Assembly (NCBI RefSeq): GCF_016862315.1
Contig: NZ_BOMS01000102.1
Location: 55,449 to 119,448, forward strand
Direction: 5' to 3'
Origin: Actinoplanes palleronii
GTDB lineage: Bacteria > Actinomycetota > Actinomycetes > Mycobacteriales > Micromonosporaceae
Length of the DNA stretch: 64,000 bases
Of the stretch, positions 9,408 through 17,928 are shown piece by piece. Position 1 is the stretch's first letter; each line of letters begins with the position of its first letter. The notes below the pieces were generated by a model. It saw only the letters and a list, made by a program, of their open reading frames with translations. It searched no databases and was not told the DNA's origin. The translations under genes were made by a program, and so were the position numbers.

Positions 9408-9462
9408 TGGCTGGCTCTCAGGGGTGCCTCGCAAGCTCGGACACACCCCTGAGAGCCAGCCA
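9408..9462. repeat. R1 palindrome, copy 1
   Basis: Arms 9408-9426 and 9444-9462 are a perfect 19-bp inverted repeat around GGCTGGCTCTCAGGGGTG, with a 17-nt loop. It lies 216 bp after the stop of the WD40 gene. There is no T-run on either side, so it is not a canonical intrinsic terminator. Confidence 0.9.
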
Positions 9463-9465
9463 GAA

Positions 9466-9621
9466 CCGAGAGGCGCGCTTCGGTCCTGACCCGCAGCGGT
9501 CTCGCGGGGCCCCACGGCCGAGAGGCGCGCTTCGGTCCTGACCCGCAGCGGTCTCGCGGGGCCCCACGGCCGAGAGGCGCGCTTCGGTCCTGACGCGCTG
9601 CGGTGTCGCGGGGCCTCACGG
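9466..9621. repeat. 52-bp tandem repeat, three units
   Basis: Three head-to-tail units (9466-9517, 9518-9569, 9570-9621) starting CCGAGAGGCGCGCTTCGGTC. The first two are identical; the third differs at a few bases in its second half. The unit starts directly after R1 copy 1 and runs into R3 copy 2. No convincing coding frame crosses it; frames on both strands are Arg/Pro-rich shadows. Confidence 0.9.
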
Positions 9622-9670
9622 GCGGGACGTGGCTCGTAGCCTGCGGACGAGCGCTCCGTGGTCGTACTGG
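9616..9670 (+). repeat. R3 element, copy 2
   Basis: The 55-bp partner of the inverted copy at 9245-9299 (49/55 identical after reversal). It ends 40 bp before the start of the ferredoxin gene, so it may lie in or next to that gene's promoter region. The whole stretch 9193-9709 is made of R3, R1 and the 52-bp array, with no gene. Confidence 0.85.
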
Positions 9671-9709
9671 AAAAGGGTCTTGAGGGTTGTCGCTCTAGGG
9701 TGATCAATT

Positions 9710-10072
9710 GTGAATGAGGACCAGGGGTGCACGGTGACGGTGTGCCGGGACTGCTGCTGCGGCAGTGTGGGCAAGCATCCGACGGTGGACCACGCGGCGC
9801 AGGTGGACCGGCTGACGGCGGAGCTGGCGCCGGGGCATCGGGTGCGGACCAGTCTCTGCCTGGATGTCTGTGCGCAGTCGAACGTCCTGGTGGTGCAGCC
9901 GGCGCCGGAGGCCAGGAGGGCCGGCGCCCGGCCGGTGTGGTTCGGCCTGGTCCTCGACGATCTGGTGCTGGACGACGTGGTCGGGTGGGTGCGGTCCGGC
10001 GGTCCGGGCCGGGCGGAGATGTCCGCCGCGCTGGAACTCTCGGTGATCGCGCCGCCGGTCCCCGGACCGTAG
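9710..10072 (+). CDS. (2Fe-2S) ferredoxin-domain protein, thioredoxin-like
   Basis: 120 residues. The N-terminal CRDCCCGSVGKHP and the later C-LDVC motif (cysteines spaced as in shethna-type [2Fe-2S] thioredoxin-fold ferredoxins) identify a small electron carrier. The start is GTG 9710 (AGGGTGA six bases before it, and TAGGGT eight bases before it as a possible -10); a second in-frame GTG at 9734 with AGGGG is an alternative. It is convergent with the FhuF-like reductase gene, their stops being three bases apart, and the two proteins could be redox partners; that is inference. Confidence 0.85.
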   Translation: MNEDQGCTVTVCRDCCCGSVGKHPTVDHAAQVDRLTAELAPGHRVRTSLCLDVCAQSNVLVVQPAPEARRAGARPVWFGLVLDDLVLDDVVGWVRSGGPGRAEMSAALELSVIAPPVPGP

Positions 10073-10074
10073 GT

Positions 10075-10848
10075 TCACCGGCCGCGGCTCAGGACCGCCC
10101 GCCACTGGCGGTTGCGGTCCTCGGGCGGGGTCAGCACGCAGTCGCCGCAGGTGCCGCCGCCCGGGATGCGGTAGTAGAGGCAGCAGTTGCGGCGGACCAG
10201 GAACCAGCGGTCCCGGCCCGTGTCCGGCCGGATCAGATCAGCGGTCCCGAGCAGCGGTTCCTGGAGCAGCGTGGCCTCGACGATCGCCGCGCCGCGGGCC
10301 GCGTCGGCCGGCCGGTTGTCCGCGATCATGCCGGCCGCGCCGCCCAGCGCCGACGCCACGTTGCCCCACAGCACCTGCGGTGACAGCGCGAACCGGGCGC
10401 GGAACACGTCCAGCAGCGGCCGGACCTGGGTGAACCTGGCCAGGTGGTAGCCGATCACGGCGGCCGGCTCGCCCGCGCAGGGCAGCGCGGTCAGGCCCTG
10501 GAACGCGATCGGCAGCGGTCCGGCGGGTGCCGCGCGCCACCACAGGCTGTCCGGTTCCGGCAACGGCAGGGCGCCTCCCGAGGCGGCCGCGCCGAGCAGT
10601 GGCGACAGCAGCCGGGACGCCAGCCCGAGGAAGGTGATCGAGGCGACCTCGCGCTCACCGATGGCGTCGCGGGACAGCCCCGACATGTGTCCGAGGGTGT
10701 CCCGCCCCGCGCTCACCCGGTCCGCGAGCACCCGTTCGTCCAGCAGGTCGGTGAACGGCCGCCACGCCGGGTCGGCGTCCCGGGGTTGCCAGGTGAAATA
10801 CGGCCCGAGCAGCGAGGCGGCGCGCAGGGCGTCGGTGGCGTCGACCAT
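10075..10848 (-). CDS. FhuF-like (2Fe-2S) siderophore/iron reductase
   Basis: 257 residues, the usual size of FhuF-type ferric-siderophore reductases. The diagnostic C-terminal cluster ligands are present: C-C, ten residues, C, two residues, C (RRNCCLYYRIPGG... then TCGDC). FhuF proteins reduce Fe(III) in internalised siderophores to release iron in the cytoplasm. ATG 10848 is preferred because GGTGGAG precedes it; TAGGGT at 10856-10861 lies seven bases upstream and would make the mRNA leaderless. The gene is divergent from an MFS exporter 73 bp away, a layout compatible with siderophore export and use, but no siderophore biosynthesis genes or clear iron-box are visible. Confidence 0.88.
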   Translation of the reverse strand: MVDATDALRAASLLGPYFTWQPRDADPAWRPFTDLLDERVLADRVSAGRDTLGHMSGLSRDAIGEREVASITFLGLASRLLSPLLGAAASGGALPLPEPDSLWWRAAPAGPLPIAFQGLTALPCAGEPAAVIGYHLARFTQVRPLLDVFRARFALSPQVLWGNVASALGGAAGMIADNRPADAARGAAIVEATLLQEPLLGTADLIRPDTGRDRWFLVRRNCCLYYRIPGGGTCGDCVLTPPEDRNRQWRAVLSRGR

Positions 10849-10921
10849 GGGCTCCACCCTAAGCATGGGGCTTCTGGCAGAGACTCCCACCCGCGCCGGA
10901 GGCCGGGTTGGATCAGAGGTC

Positions 10922-12124
10922 ATGACCGGAACCACCACCAGCACCGGGCCGCGGACCATGACGCGCGGGCTGACCTTCCTGTTCGCGGTCGCGGCCGGCG
11001 CCGCGGTCGGGAACCTGTACTGGGCGCAGCCGCTGCTCGGCACGATCGCCGCGGATCTGCACGCGCCGCCCGGCACGGCCGGCTGGCTGATCACCGCGAC
11101 CCAGCTCGGGTACGCCGCCGGGATCCTGCTGTTCGTGCCGCTCGGAGACCGGCTCGACCGCCGCCGGCTGATTCCGGTCATGCTGCTCTGTGCCGCCGCG
11201 GCGCTGGTGCTGTGCGCGGTGGCCCCGTCGATCGAGTTCCTGCTGGTGGCGATCACGCTGCTCGGGCTGACCACGGTGTCCGGGCAGATCCTCACCCCGC
11301 TCGCCGGGGATCTGGCCGACGACGCGCACCGCGGCCGGACCGTGGGCACCGTCGCCTCCGGCATCGTGGTCGGCATCCTCACCTCCCGGACGATCGCCGG
11401 GCTGGTCGCCGACCTGGCCGGGTGGCGGGCCATCTACCTGGCCGCCGCGGTGATCACGGTGCTGTCCGCGGCCCTGCTGCACCGCGCCGTCCCGGTGCTG
11501 GAACCGAAGACCCGGATCGCTTATCCGGCACTGATCGCGTCGGTTGCGGCGGTCGTCGTGAAGTTCCCTTCGGTACGATGGACGCTGGCTCTCGCCGCCA
11601 CCGGCTTCGCCGCCTTCACGATGTTCTGGACCGCGCTGACGTTCCTGCTCAGCAGCCCGCCGTTCGGCTATCCGACGTGGATCATCGGGCTGTTCGGCCT
11701 GGCCGGGCTGGCCGGGGCGGCGGCCGCGCAACGGGCCGGCCGGCTGCACGACCGGGGCCTGTCGCTGCCGGCCACCGGTGTCGCCTGGGTGGTGATCCTG
11801 CTGGCGTTCGTGGTGGCCGCGTTCGCCCGGCACTCGGTGATCCTGGTGGTGGTCGCGGTGCTGCTGCTGGACGCCGCGCTGCAGGCGGTGAACATCCTGA
11901 ACCAGACCCGGTTGTTCGCCCTGTCCCACGAGGCCCGCAGCCGGTTGAACACCGCGTACGTGACCGGCATCTTCCTCGGCGGCGCGGCCGGTTCGGCGGC
12001 CGCCACCGTGCTCTGGAACGCCGGCGGCTGGACCGCCGTCACCGTCGCCGGGATGGCCCTGAGCTGCCTGGCCCTGCTGATTTGGGCCCTCGGCCGCCGC
12101 GGCCCGCTGATCCCGGCCGGCTAG
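10922..12124 (+). CDS. MFS transporter
   Basis: 400 residues with about 12 hydrophobic helices. The N-terminal half shows NLYWAQPLLG in helix 1 and the loop 2-3 motif GDRLDRRRL, both typical of the drug/proton antiporter DHA1-like MFS branch (Pfam MFS_1). A central loop near residue 200 (LEPKTRIAYP) separates two six-helix bundles. ATG 10922 has AGAGGT upstream. It shares a divergent promoter region with the FhuF-like gene. The substrate cannot be read from sequence; efflux of a small hydrophobic compound or siderophore is possible. An R1 palindrome begins eight bases after the stop. Confidence 0.9.
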   Translation: MTGTTTSTGPRTMTRGLTFLFAVAAGAAVGNLYWAQPLLGTIAADLHAPPGTAGWLITATQLGYAAGILLFVPLGDRLDRRRLIPVMLLCAAAALVLCAVAPSIEFLLVAITLLGLTTVSGQILTPLAGDLADDAHRGRTVGTVASGIVVGILTSRTIAGLVADLAGWRAIYLAAAVITVLSAALLHRAVPVLEPKTRIAYPALIASVAAVVVKFPSVRWTLALAATGFAAFTMFWTALTFLLSSPPFGYPTWIIGLFGLAGLAGAAAAQRAGRLHDRGLSLPATGVAWVVILLAFVVAAFARHSVILVVVAVLLLDAALQAVNILNQTRLFALSHEARSRLNTAYVTGIFLGGAAGSAAATVLWNAGGWTAVTVAGMALSCLALLIWALGRRGPLIPAG

Positions 12125-12131
12125 CGGCGGG

Positions 12132-12188
12132 CCGGCTGGTGCTCAGGGGTGCCTCGAGGCCGTCGAGGCACCCCTGAGCGCCAGCCGG
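12132..12188. repeat. R1 palindrome, copy 2
   Basis: Arms of 26 bp (12132-12157 and 12163-12188) pair at 25 positions, the exception being one G-T wobble, around a 5-nt loop. It starts eight bases after the MFS stop, so it would sit at the very 3' end of that mRNA. Predicted hairpin is very stable, but no T-run follows. Confidence 0.92.
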
Positions 12189-12249
12189 GGCCCGCAGCGT
12201 GCCCGGCCGGGATCCGGGTAAACGCGCCGTGGCCGGGTAAGGGCCGGGT

Positions 12250-12720
12250 ATGACCATTCCCACCTGGGTGAAGACCACCGCGGCTGTGGTGGCCGCGGCC
12301 GGCGCCGGCTCGCTCGCCACCGATCCGTCGTCGGCGTGGTACCGCTCGCTGCGCAAGCCGTCCTGGCAGCCGCCGCCGGTGGCGTTCCCGCTGGTGTGGA
12401 CGCCGCTCTACGCGCTGATCGCGGTGGCCGGCACCCGGGCGCTGAACCGCGGCTCCGAGGCCGACCGGGCGGCGTTCGTACGGTCGTACGGCGTCAATCT
12501 CGTCCTGAACGCGGCCTGGAGCGGCCTGTTCTTCCGCGCCGAGCGGCCGAAGGTCGCGCTGGCCGGCATCGCCGCGCTCAACGTCTCCAACGTGCTGCTC
12601 TGGCGCCGCGCCGCAGACACCGACCGGCTCGCCGGTGCGGCCCTGGCGCCCTACGTCGCCTGGACCCTGTTCGCCACGGCCCTGAACGCCGCGATCGTCC
12701 GCCTCAACCCGGACGAGTGA
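12250..12720 (+). CDS. TspO/MBR-family protein
   Basis: 156 residues with five hydrophobic helices and the family signature: WYRSLRKPSWQPP after helix 1, PLVWTPLY in helix 2, LNAAWSGLFF in helix 3 and PYVAWTLFATALNAAIVRLN at the end. TspO proteins are outer or plasma membrane receptors that bind porphyrins and other tetrapyrroles and are linked to oxidative stress and porphyrin turnover. Conserved Trp and Tyr residues of the ligand pocket are present. ATG 12250 lies next to GGGCCGGG, a weak ribosome binding site. It is transcribed alone between an R1 palindrome and a convergent gene. Confidence 0.93.
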   Translation: MTIPTWVKTTAAVVAAAGAGSLATDPSSAWYRSLRKPSWQPPPVAFPLVWTPLYALIAVAGTRALNRGSEADRAAFVRSYGVNLVLNAAWSGLFFRAERPKVALAGIAALNVSNVLLWRRAADTDRLAGAALAPYVAWTLFATALNAAIVRLNPDE

Positions 12721-12741
12721 CCGCGGTGACCGCCGTGACGG

Positions 12742-15700
12742 TCACCCCAGCCGGCTGACCGCCTCCCGCAACCGCGCGAGATCCCGGCGGCGCTGCTCCA
12801 GCGTGGTGGCCACGCCGACCAGGACCAGGCCACCGAGCGCGAGCGGCACCCACCGCGGCACCAGGTCCCAGACCTGGGCCAGCTCGTGCAGCGCGACCAG
12901 GGCCAGCACCACGCCGCCGGACACCACCGGAGCCTGCAGCCGGGCCAGCGCGCCGGCCACCAGCACGGCGAGCGCGGCCACGCCGAGCAGCAGCCGCCGC
13001 AGGTACTGCGGGTCGTCCGGCGAGCTGCCGGCGATCACCGCGAGGGTGGGCAGGAACGCGGCACCGAGCGCCGGGCCGTACGCGGCCCAGGACGGCAGCT
13101 CGGGGCGGCCGCGGCGGACGAACCAGCCCGCGCCGAGGGCGAGCACGGCGGCCGGCGCGGTGTAGACCTCGGCCGTGGTGACCTGCTGCGCGGTGAGGAA
13201 CAGCCACCAGCCGAGCAGGGCCGACCCGGCAGCCGCGATGACGTGCTGGTTGCGGATCGCGGCCGGTTCGCCGGGGCGCAGCGCGCGGACCGCGAGGACC
13301 ACCGACCACAGCGTCGCGATCAGCGCGGCCCGCCCGGTGGAGCCGCTGATCAGCAGGGCGATCAGCGCGGTCCCGTGTGCGACCGCGGCGGCGGCCAGGG
13401 CCTCGCGGGGGCGGCGCGCGGCCAGAAACCAGTCCAGGACGGCGGCGGCGGCCGCGGCGGCGAGCACGGCCAGCGCGGTGCCGCCGGCGTCGAGGGCGGC
13501 GAGGTCGGCCGCGGTGTAGGCGACCACGACCGTCGACAGGGTCGCGGCGAGCCAGCCGGTGATCCGGGCGGGTTCGTCCCGGGCGGCCGTGCCGATCACC
13601 GCTCCGGCGACGGTGACCAGGGCGAAAGCGGTCAGGGTGGCGCCGGGGCGGTGCGTGGAGCCGGTCAGGCCGACGATCGCGAGCACGCCGAACGGGATCA
13701 GGAACCCGGGTGGGGTGGCGGCGGTGACGGTGAGGGCGGCGAGCCCGGCCAGGCCGGTGACCAGGGTGGCGAGCGGGACGACGGGCCAGGGCGCGCCGGC
13801 CGCCGCGAGGGTGAGCGGGACGGCTAGGGCGACGAGGGGCGAGGCGACGAGGAGCGCGGCGGTGACCGGGCCGAGCCTCGCCACCGTCGCGATGGCGCTG
13901 CCCGGCTTGTGCGCCTTGTTCGCCGCGATTGTGGTCATCGTGGCGGGATCGCGGGTCGCGACGGCCGCCGCCACCGCGGTGATCAGCACGGCCACCGGGG
14001 CCGACCAGCCCACCGCGCCGGTGACCGGCCCGTCGAACGGTTCGATCAGGACCACCGCGAGGTCCGGCCCGGTCCACCCGAGCAGCCCGATCACCAGCAT
14101 CACGCCCGCGACCAGCGCATACGGCCGGCGCAGCACGGCGACCAGCAGCAGCGCCCCGGCCACGTAGAGCGCACCCGGATCACTTCCGGCCAGTGCCCAC
14201 AGCGGGGTCCCGCCCGCGATCAGCAGCGCCACCCCGGTCACCTGCGGCACGTACCAGGCCAGCCGGTGGGCGGCCGCGCAGAGCAGCAGGGTCACCAGGA
14301 ACAGGGCGCGCACCCGTACCGTCCCGGACGTGTCCGCGGCCAGCAGCCCGAGCCACACCGCGGCCGGCCCGGCGAGCAGCCCGGCGGTCGCCGCGGCCAC
14401 CCCCGCGTCGCCGTGTCGCGGACCGGAGCGCACCAGCGTCGCCGCGGTGACCCCGATCAGCGTGATCGCGGCGCACACCCCGGCCGCCACCCCCGGGTCG
14501 CCCAGGCCGGTGGCCAGCGCCTGGGCCGTGGCCACCGCGCTCACCCCGAGCCGGAACCCGAGGCGGCGCACGCTGGTCGCCCGGGTGGCCAGGGCGACCG
14601 CCACGGCCGTCACGATCACGCCGAGGCCGGCGGCGGTCCACCACGGCAGCCGGAATGCCGCCGGGACCAGCAGCGCCACGGCCAGGAGGGCGGTCAGCGC
14701 CAGGTCCGCTCGGTGCCGGCCGGGCAGCAGGATTCCGTACGCCAGGACGACCGCGACGGCGGCCACCGGCAGATCCCAGGTCGAGCCGGTGACCACCCAG
14801 CCCAGCGGCGCGTCGAGCACCGGCCGGGCGGCTTCGAGGCTGCTCCGTGCCGCGGTCAGGGCCGCCGCGGCCACGGCCAGGGCCGGTACGGCGGCGAGTC
14901 CGAGCGCGCCGAACCACGGGCCACGGCCGACCGGCTCGGGCAGCCGTACCCGGGCCACCGCGGCGGGCACCGTGATGATCAGGGCGAGCACGGCGAGGCG
15001 CAGGGTGGGCGTACCCGGGTTGAGCAGGACGACCACCCCGCCGGCCGCGACGCCGATCGCGACGGTGAGCCCGGCGGCGGCGTACATCTGTGCCTCGCGG
15101 TTCGCGGCCAGCACCGTGCCCGCGGTCAGCACGGCGGCGATCAGGATCAGCGCGCAGCCGGCCACCGCGGCCTGGCCCGGCGTGCCGGCGTCCCGCACAC
15201 CGCCGAGCGCGACGATCGCGGAGCAGAACGCGGCGATCGACCCGCAGGCGTAGGCCAGCAGCCCGGTACCGACCGGCGCGAAGCGACCCCGGTGCAGGAT
15301 CACGAGGTTCAGCGCGGTGACACCGGTCAGCGCCAGCGACCAGCCGGTGGTGTCCGCGTCGGCGCCCGCCGCGATCAGCGGCAGCACCGGCTGCGCGATC
15401 AGCAGCGCGGCGATCCGCGGGCCGGGCAGGCCGACCAGCCGGCCGTAGCCGAGCGCGATCACGGCGGTGACCGCGCAGACCGCGGCCGCGTAGACCTGCG
15501 CGGCCAGGTTCGTGACGCCGAGCAGGTCGACCGCCCAGGCCGCGTACCCGTCCATCAGGATCATCAGCAGCCCGACGGCGGCCAGGGTCTCGGCCGCACC
15601 GGTCAGGCCGCGCCGCTGGGCGAACGGCGGCACCGCGAGCACCGCGGCGGTCGCCGCCGCCAGGATCAGGGCGCGCCCGGCCACGCCGACCTGCGCCCAG

Positions 15701-16167
15701 GCCACCGCGGTGAACACCGCGGCCGCGACCACCAGCAGCAGACCGCCGAGCGCGAACAGCACGTTCTGCGCGGTCAGCGTGGTGAGGCGGCGCTCCGGCG
15801 CGGGCTCGGACGGCAGGCGCGGGGGCGCCGGGATCGTCGGGGGCGGCGGCGGGGGTGTGGTCCCGGTGCCGGTGAACCAGGCCGGGGGCGCCAGGACCGG
15901 TGCGACCGGCTCCAGCGCCGACCGGACCCGGAACGCCGCGGCGTCCCGCTGGGTCGACGCGTTCCGCAGCTGCGTCTCCACCCCGGCCGCCTCGGCGCGG
16001 ATCGCCTGCAGCCGGGTGCGCAACTCGATGATCTCCGCGTCCAGGCGGACCACCTCGATCGCGTCCGGATCCGGCCCGCGCCCGCAGTCCGGGCAGCCGG
16101 TCTCCGCCGAAGCCATCGACTCGCAGTGCGGGCAGGGATACTCGGTCACCGGGACAGTCTCGCTCAC
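12742..16167 (-). CDS. Giant SCO7613-type membrane protein with zinc ribbon
   Basis: 1141 residues from GTG 16167. The N-terminus has a four-cysteine zinc ribbon (C12, C15, C25, C28; CPHC and CPDC), then a coiled coil (about 38-85), a proline-rich linker with a poly-Pro run near residue 105, and roughly 30 hydrophobic helices to the C-terminus, where a charged tail (EQRRRDLARLREAVSRLG) ends it. This matches proteins annotated as SCO7613 C-terminal domain-containing membrane protein, widespread in filamentous actinobacteria but of unknown role. Helices occur as quasi-repeats, suggesting internal duplication. The zinc ribbon would face the cytoplasm. It is a single-gene unit convergent with tspO. 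Function is unknown. Confidence 0.85.
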   Translation of the reverse strand: MSETVPVTEYPCPHCESMASAETGCPDCGRGPDPDAIEVVRLDAEIIELRTRLQAIRAEAAGVETQLRNASTQRDAAAFRVRSALEPVAPVLAPPAWFTGTGTTPPPPPPTIPAPPRLPSEPAPERRLTTLTAQNVLFALGGLLLVVAAAVFTAVAWAQVGVAGRALILAAATAAVLAVPPFAQRRGLTGAAETLAAVGLLMILMDGYAAWAVDLLGVTNLAAQVYAAAVCAVTAVIALGYGRLVGLPGPRIAALLIAQPVLPLIAAGADADTTGWSLALTGVTALNLVILHRGRFAPVGTGLLAYACGSIAAFCSAIVALGGVRDAGTPGQAAVAGCALILIAAVLTAGTVLAANREAQMYAAAGLTVAIGVAAGGVVVLLNPGTPTLRLAVLALIITVPAAVARVRLPEPVGRGPWFGALGLAAVPALAVAAAALTAARSSLEAARPVLDAPLGWVVTGSTWDLPVAAVAVVLAYGILLPGRHRADLALTALLAVALLVPAAFRLPWWTAAGLGVIVTAVAVALATRATSVRRLGFRLGVSAVATAQALATGLGDPGVAAGVCAAITLIGVTAATLVRSGPRHGDAGVAAATAGLLAGPAAVWLGLLAADTSGTVRVRALFLVTLLLCAAAHRLAWYVPQVTGVALLIAGGTPLWALAGSDPGALYVAGALLLVAVLRRPYALVAGVMLVIGLLGWTGPDLAVVLIEPFDGPVTGAVGWSAPVAVLITAVAAAVATRDPATMTTIAANKAHKPGSAIATVARLGPVTAALLVASPLVALAVPLTLAAAGAPWPVVPLATLVTGLAGLAALTVTAATPPGFLIPFGVLAIVGLTGSTHRPGATLTAFALVTVAGAVIGTAARDEPARITGWLAATLSTVVVAYTAADLAALDAGGTALAVLAAAAAAAVLDWFLAARRPREALAAAAVAHGTALIALLISGSTGRAALIATLWSVVLAVRALRPGEPAAIRNQHVIAAAGSALLGWWLFLTAQQVTTAEVYTAPAAVLALGAGWFVRRGRPELPSWAAYGPALGAAFLPTLAVIAGSSPDDPQYLRRLLLGVAALAVLVAGALARLQAPVVSGGVVLALVALHELAQVWDLVPRWVPLALGGLVLVGVATTLEQRRRDLARLREAVSRLG

Positions 16168-16245
16168 CTGCGCAAATGTCTTCGCGGCGGCATAGCTCGA
16201 TCAAAGTCGATATGGTGAAGGTTCCTAACGACAACGGGGGAGCAC

Positions 16246-17652
16246 ATGTCAGCGGCTCGTCGTTTTGCGGTCATCGCCGCGTCCCCGCCGCCGCGGGACA
16301 CCGCGGTGCTCTTCCGCCGGGCCGTGGTGCTGGGCGGCAGCATCGCCGGGCTGATGGCCGCCCGGGTGCTCAGCGACCACGCCGACGAGGTGCTGATCGT
16401 CGAACGGGACGACCTGGCGGCCCTCGACGTGTCCGACGAGCAGCTCGCCGCGGATCCGATCGGCGCGACCGGGCCGCGTCCCGGGGTGCCGCAGGGCAGC
16501 CAGGTGCACGCGCTGTTGCCATCCGGGCAGGCGCAGCTGGAGCGCTGGTTCCCCGGGTTCGGGCAGCAGGCGCTCGACGCGGGTGCGGTCGACCCGCCGC
16601 TCGGGACGAACCGGTTCTACATGGACGGGGAACTGCGCGACGACGCGCCGACCGGGCCGGCCGCGCAGGCGTTGATCTCCAGCCGGCCGTTCCTGGAAGC
16701 GCTGATCCGGCATCGGGTGCTGGGGCTGGGCAATGTTCGTACGGTAAAAGGTCGGGCCGAAGGCTTGCTCTTGACCGGCGACGCGGTGAGCGGGGTCAGC
16801 GTGGACGGCGCTCCGGTCGACGCGGACTTCGTGGTGGACGCGACCGGGCGGTCCAGCCGGCTCAGCGACTGGCTGGAGGCGGACGGTTTCCCGAAGCCGC
16901 GGCTGCAGCGGATGGGCATCAAGCTGAACTACGCGACCCGGCTGTTCCGGCGGCCGGCCGCGACGCCGGTGTGGACGTGCATCTCGATCGCCAACCCCGG
17001 GCCGGGCAAGGTCGCGCGGATCGGCGGGTTCACCCCGATCGAGGGTGACCGCTGGACCGTGCTGGTCTCCGGGTACGCCGACGACCGCCCCGGCCGGGAC
17101 GCCGACGAGTACCGGGAGCGTTGCGTGCGCGACTTCCCGGCCGAGTTCGGTGACGTCGCGACGACCGCCGACCCGGCCGGTGAGGTGGTCACCTACCACC
17201 AGGCGGACAGTCGCCGCCGTGACTTCCACCGGTTGCGGCGCTTCCCGGCGCGGCTGGTCGCGGCCGGTGACGCGGTGGCGTCGTTCAACCCGGTCTACGG
17301 CCAGGGCATGACCTCGGCGACGCTGCACGCCTCCTGCCTGTCCGAATACCTGCGCGGCGGTCCCGACCTGTCCCGCCCGGCGCTGTCCTACTTCGCCGAC
17401 GTGAAGGTGGTGGTCGACGCCGCGTGGCAGGTCTCCACGATGGCCGACCTGGCGCTGCCGCACGTCGACGGGCCGTATCCGCGCGGATACCGCGGCATCC
17501 AGTGGGCCAGCGGCCTGATCTTCAAGGCCTCGATGCGCGACCAACGGGTCAACCACCGGCTCGGCCAGGTCACCACGATGCTGGCCCACCCGAGCTCGCT
17601 GACCAGCCCGGGCTTCCTGCTGCGCGCCCTGGCGATCGGCGCCCGCGCCTGA
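16246..17652 (+). CDS. FAD-dependent monooxygenase-like oxidoreductase
   Basis: 468 residues. The Rossmann dinucleotide motif is near residue 27 (VVLGGSIAGLMAARVL), the acidic ribose-binding end of strand 2 is IVERDD, DATGRSS lies near 210, and the second FAD motif is AAGDAVASFNPVYGQGM near 340. These place it with flavin monooxygenases related to geranylgeranyl reductase/PHBH types. The leader up to residue 24 is unusual, extending before the Rossmann fold. ATG 16246 has a strong GGGGGAG ribosome binding site. No membrane segment is seen, and the substrate is unknown. It stands alone, followed by two R1 palindromes. Confidence 0.9.
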   Translation: MSAARRFAVIAASPPPRDTAVLFRRAVVLGGSIAGLMAARVLSDHADEVLIVERDDLAALDVSDEQLAADPIGATGPRPGVPQGSQVHALLPSGQAQLERWFPGFGQQALDAGAVDPPLGTNRFYMDGELRDDAPTGPAAQALISSRPFLEALIRHRVLGLGNVRTVKGRAEGLLLTGDAVSGVSVDGAPVDADFVVDATGRSSRLSDWLEADGFPKPRLQRMGIKLNYATRLFRRPAATPVWTCISIANPGPGKVARIGGFTPIEGDRWTVLVSGYADDRPGRDADEYRERCVRDFPAEFGDVATTADPAGEVVTYHQADSRRRDFHRLRRFPARLVAAGDAVASFNPVYGQGMTSATLHASCLSEYLRGGPDLSRPALSYFADVKVVVDAAWQVSTMADLALPHVDGPYPRGYRGIQWASGLIFKASMRDQRVNHRLGQVTTMLAHPSSLTSPGFLLRALAIGARA

Positions 17653-17667
17653 GCGCGCTTCCATCCC

Positions 17668-17720
17668 GGCTGGTCCTCAGGGGTGTCTCGGCGCCGCCGA
17701 CACACCCCTGAGCACCAGCC
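17668..17720. repeat. R1 palindrome, copy 3
   Basis: Arms 17668-17685 and 17703-17720 pair at 17 of 18 positions (GGCTGGTCCTCAGGGGTG). It begins 16 bases after the FAD monooxygenase stop. The loop also contains partly complementary GTGTC and GACAC that extend the stem. Confidence 0.9.
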
Positions 17721-17764
17721 AAGACCGCAACCACTCCGGACCGCAGCGCCCCGCGCGGTTTCCG

Positions 17765-17817
17765 GGCTGGCGCTCAGGGGTGCCTCGCGGGCTCGGACAC
17801 ACCCCTGAGCGCCAGCC
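17765..17817. repeat. R1 palindrome, copy 4
   Basis: Arms 17765-17782 and 17800-17817 are a perfect 18-bp inverted repeat (GGCTGGCGCTCAGGGGTG). It is the second of two R1 copies in the 276-bp gap between two convergent genes. Confidence 0.9.
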
Positions 17818-17880
17818 GGGGCGGTGGGGCGCGTGGCGGTCGGGAGTGGCTGCGGTCTTGCGTTGGTGCTGCCCGGGGGC

Positions 17881-17922
17881 GTGGCTTGTAGCCTCCGGCG
17901 GGGACTCCCTTATTCGTACTAA
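17881..17922 (+). repeat. R3 element, copy 3
   Basis: GTGGCTTGTAGCCT and downstream CTCC...TTCGTACT match the R3 core at 9628-9668. The GGCT/AGCC mini-hairpin is conserved. It lies seven bases before the stop of the convergent GH5-like gene. Confidence 0.65.
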
Positions 17923-17928
17923 ATGGTG

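Noticed and set aside
9466..9621. CRISPR-like tandem array
   Set aside because: Units are contiguous with no unique spacers and no cas genes are present; the same holds for the other arrays.
13909..16218. Plus-strand open frame of over 700 codons opposite the giant membrane protein
   Set aside because: Its product is an unbroken Arg/Gly/Pro/Gln-rich sequence typical of antisense shadows; the minus-strand frame has the zinc ribbon and hydrophobic helices.
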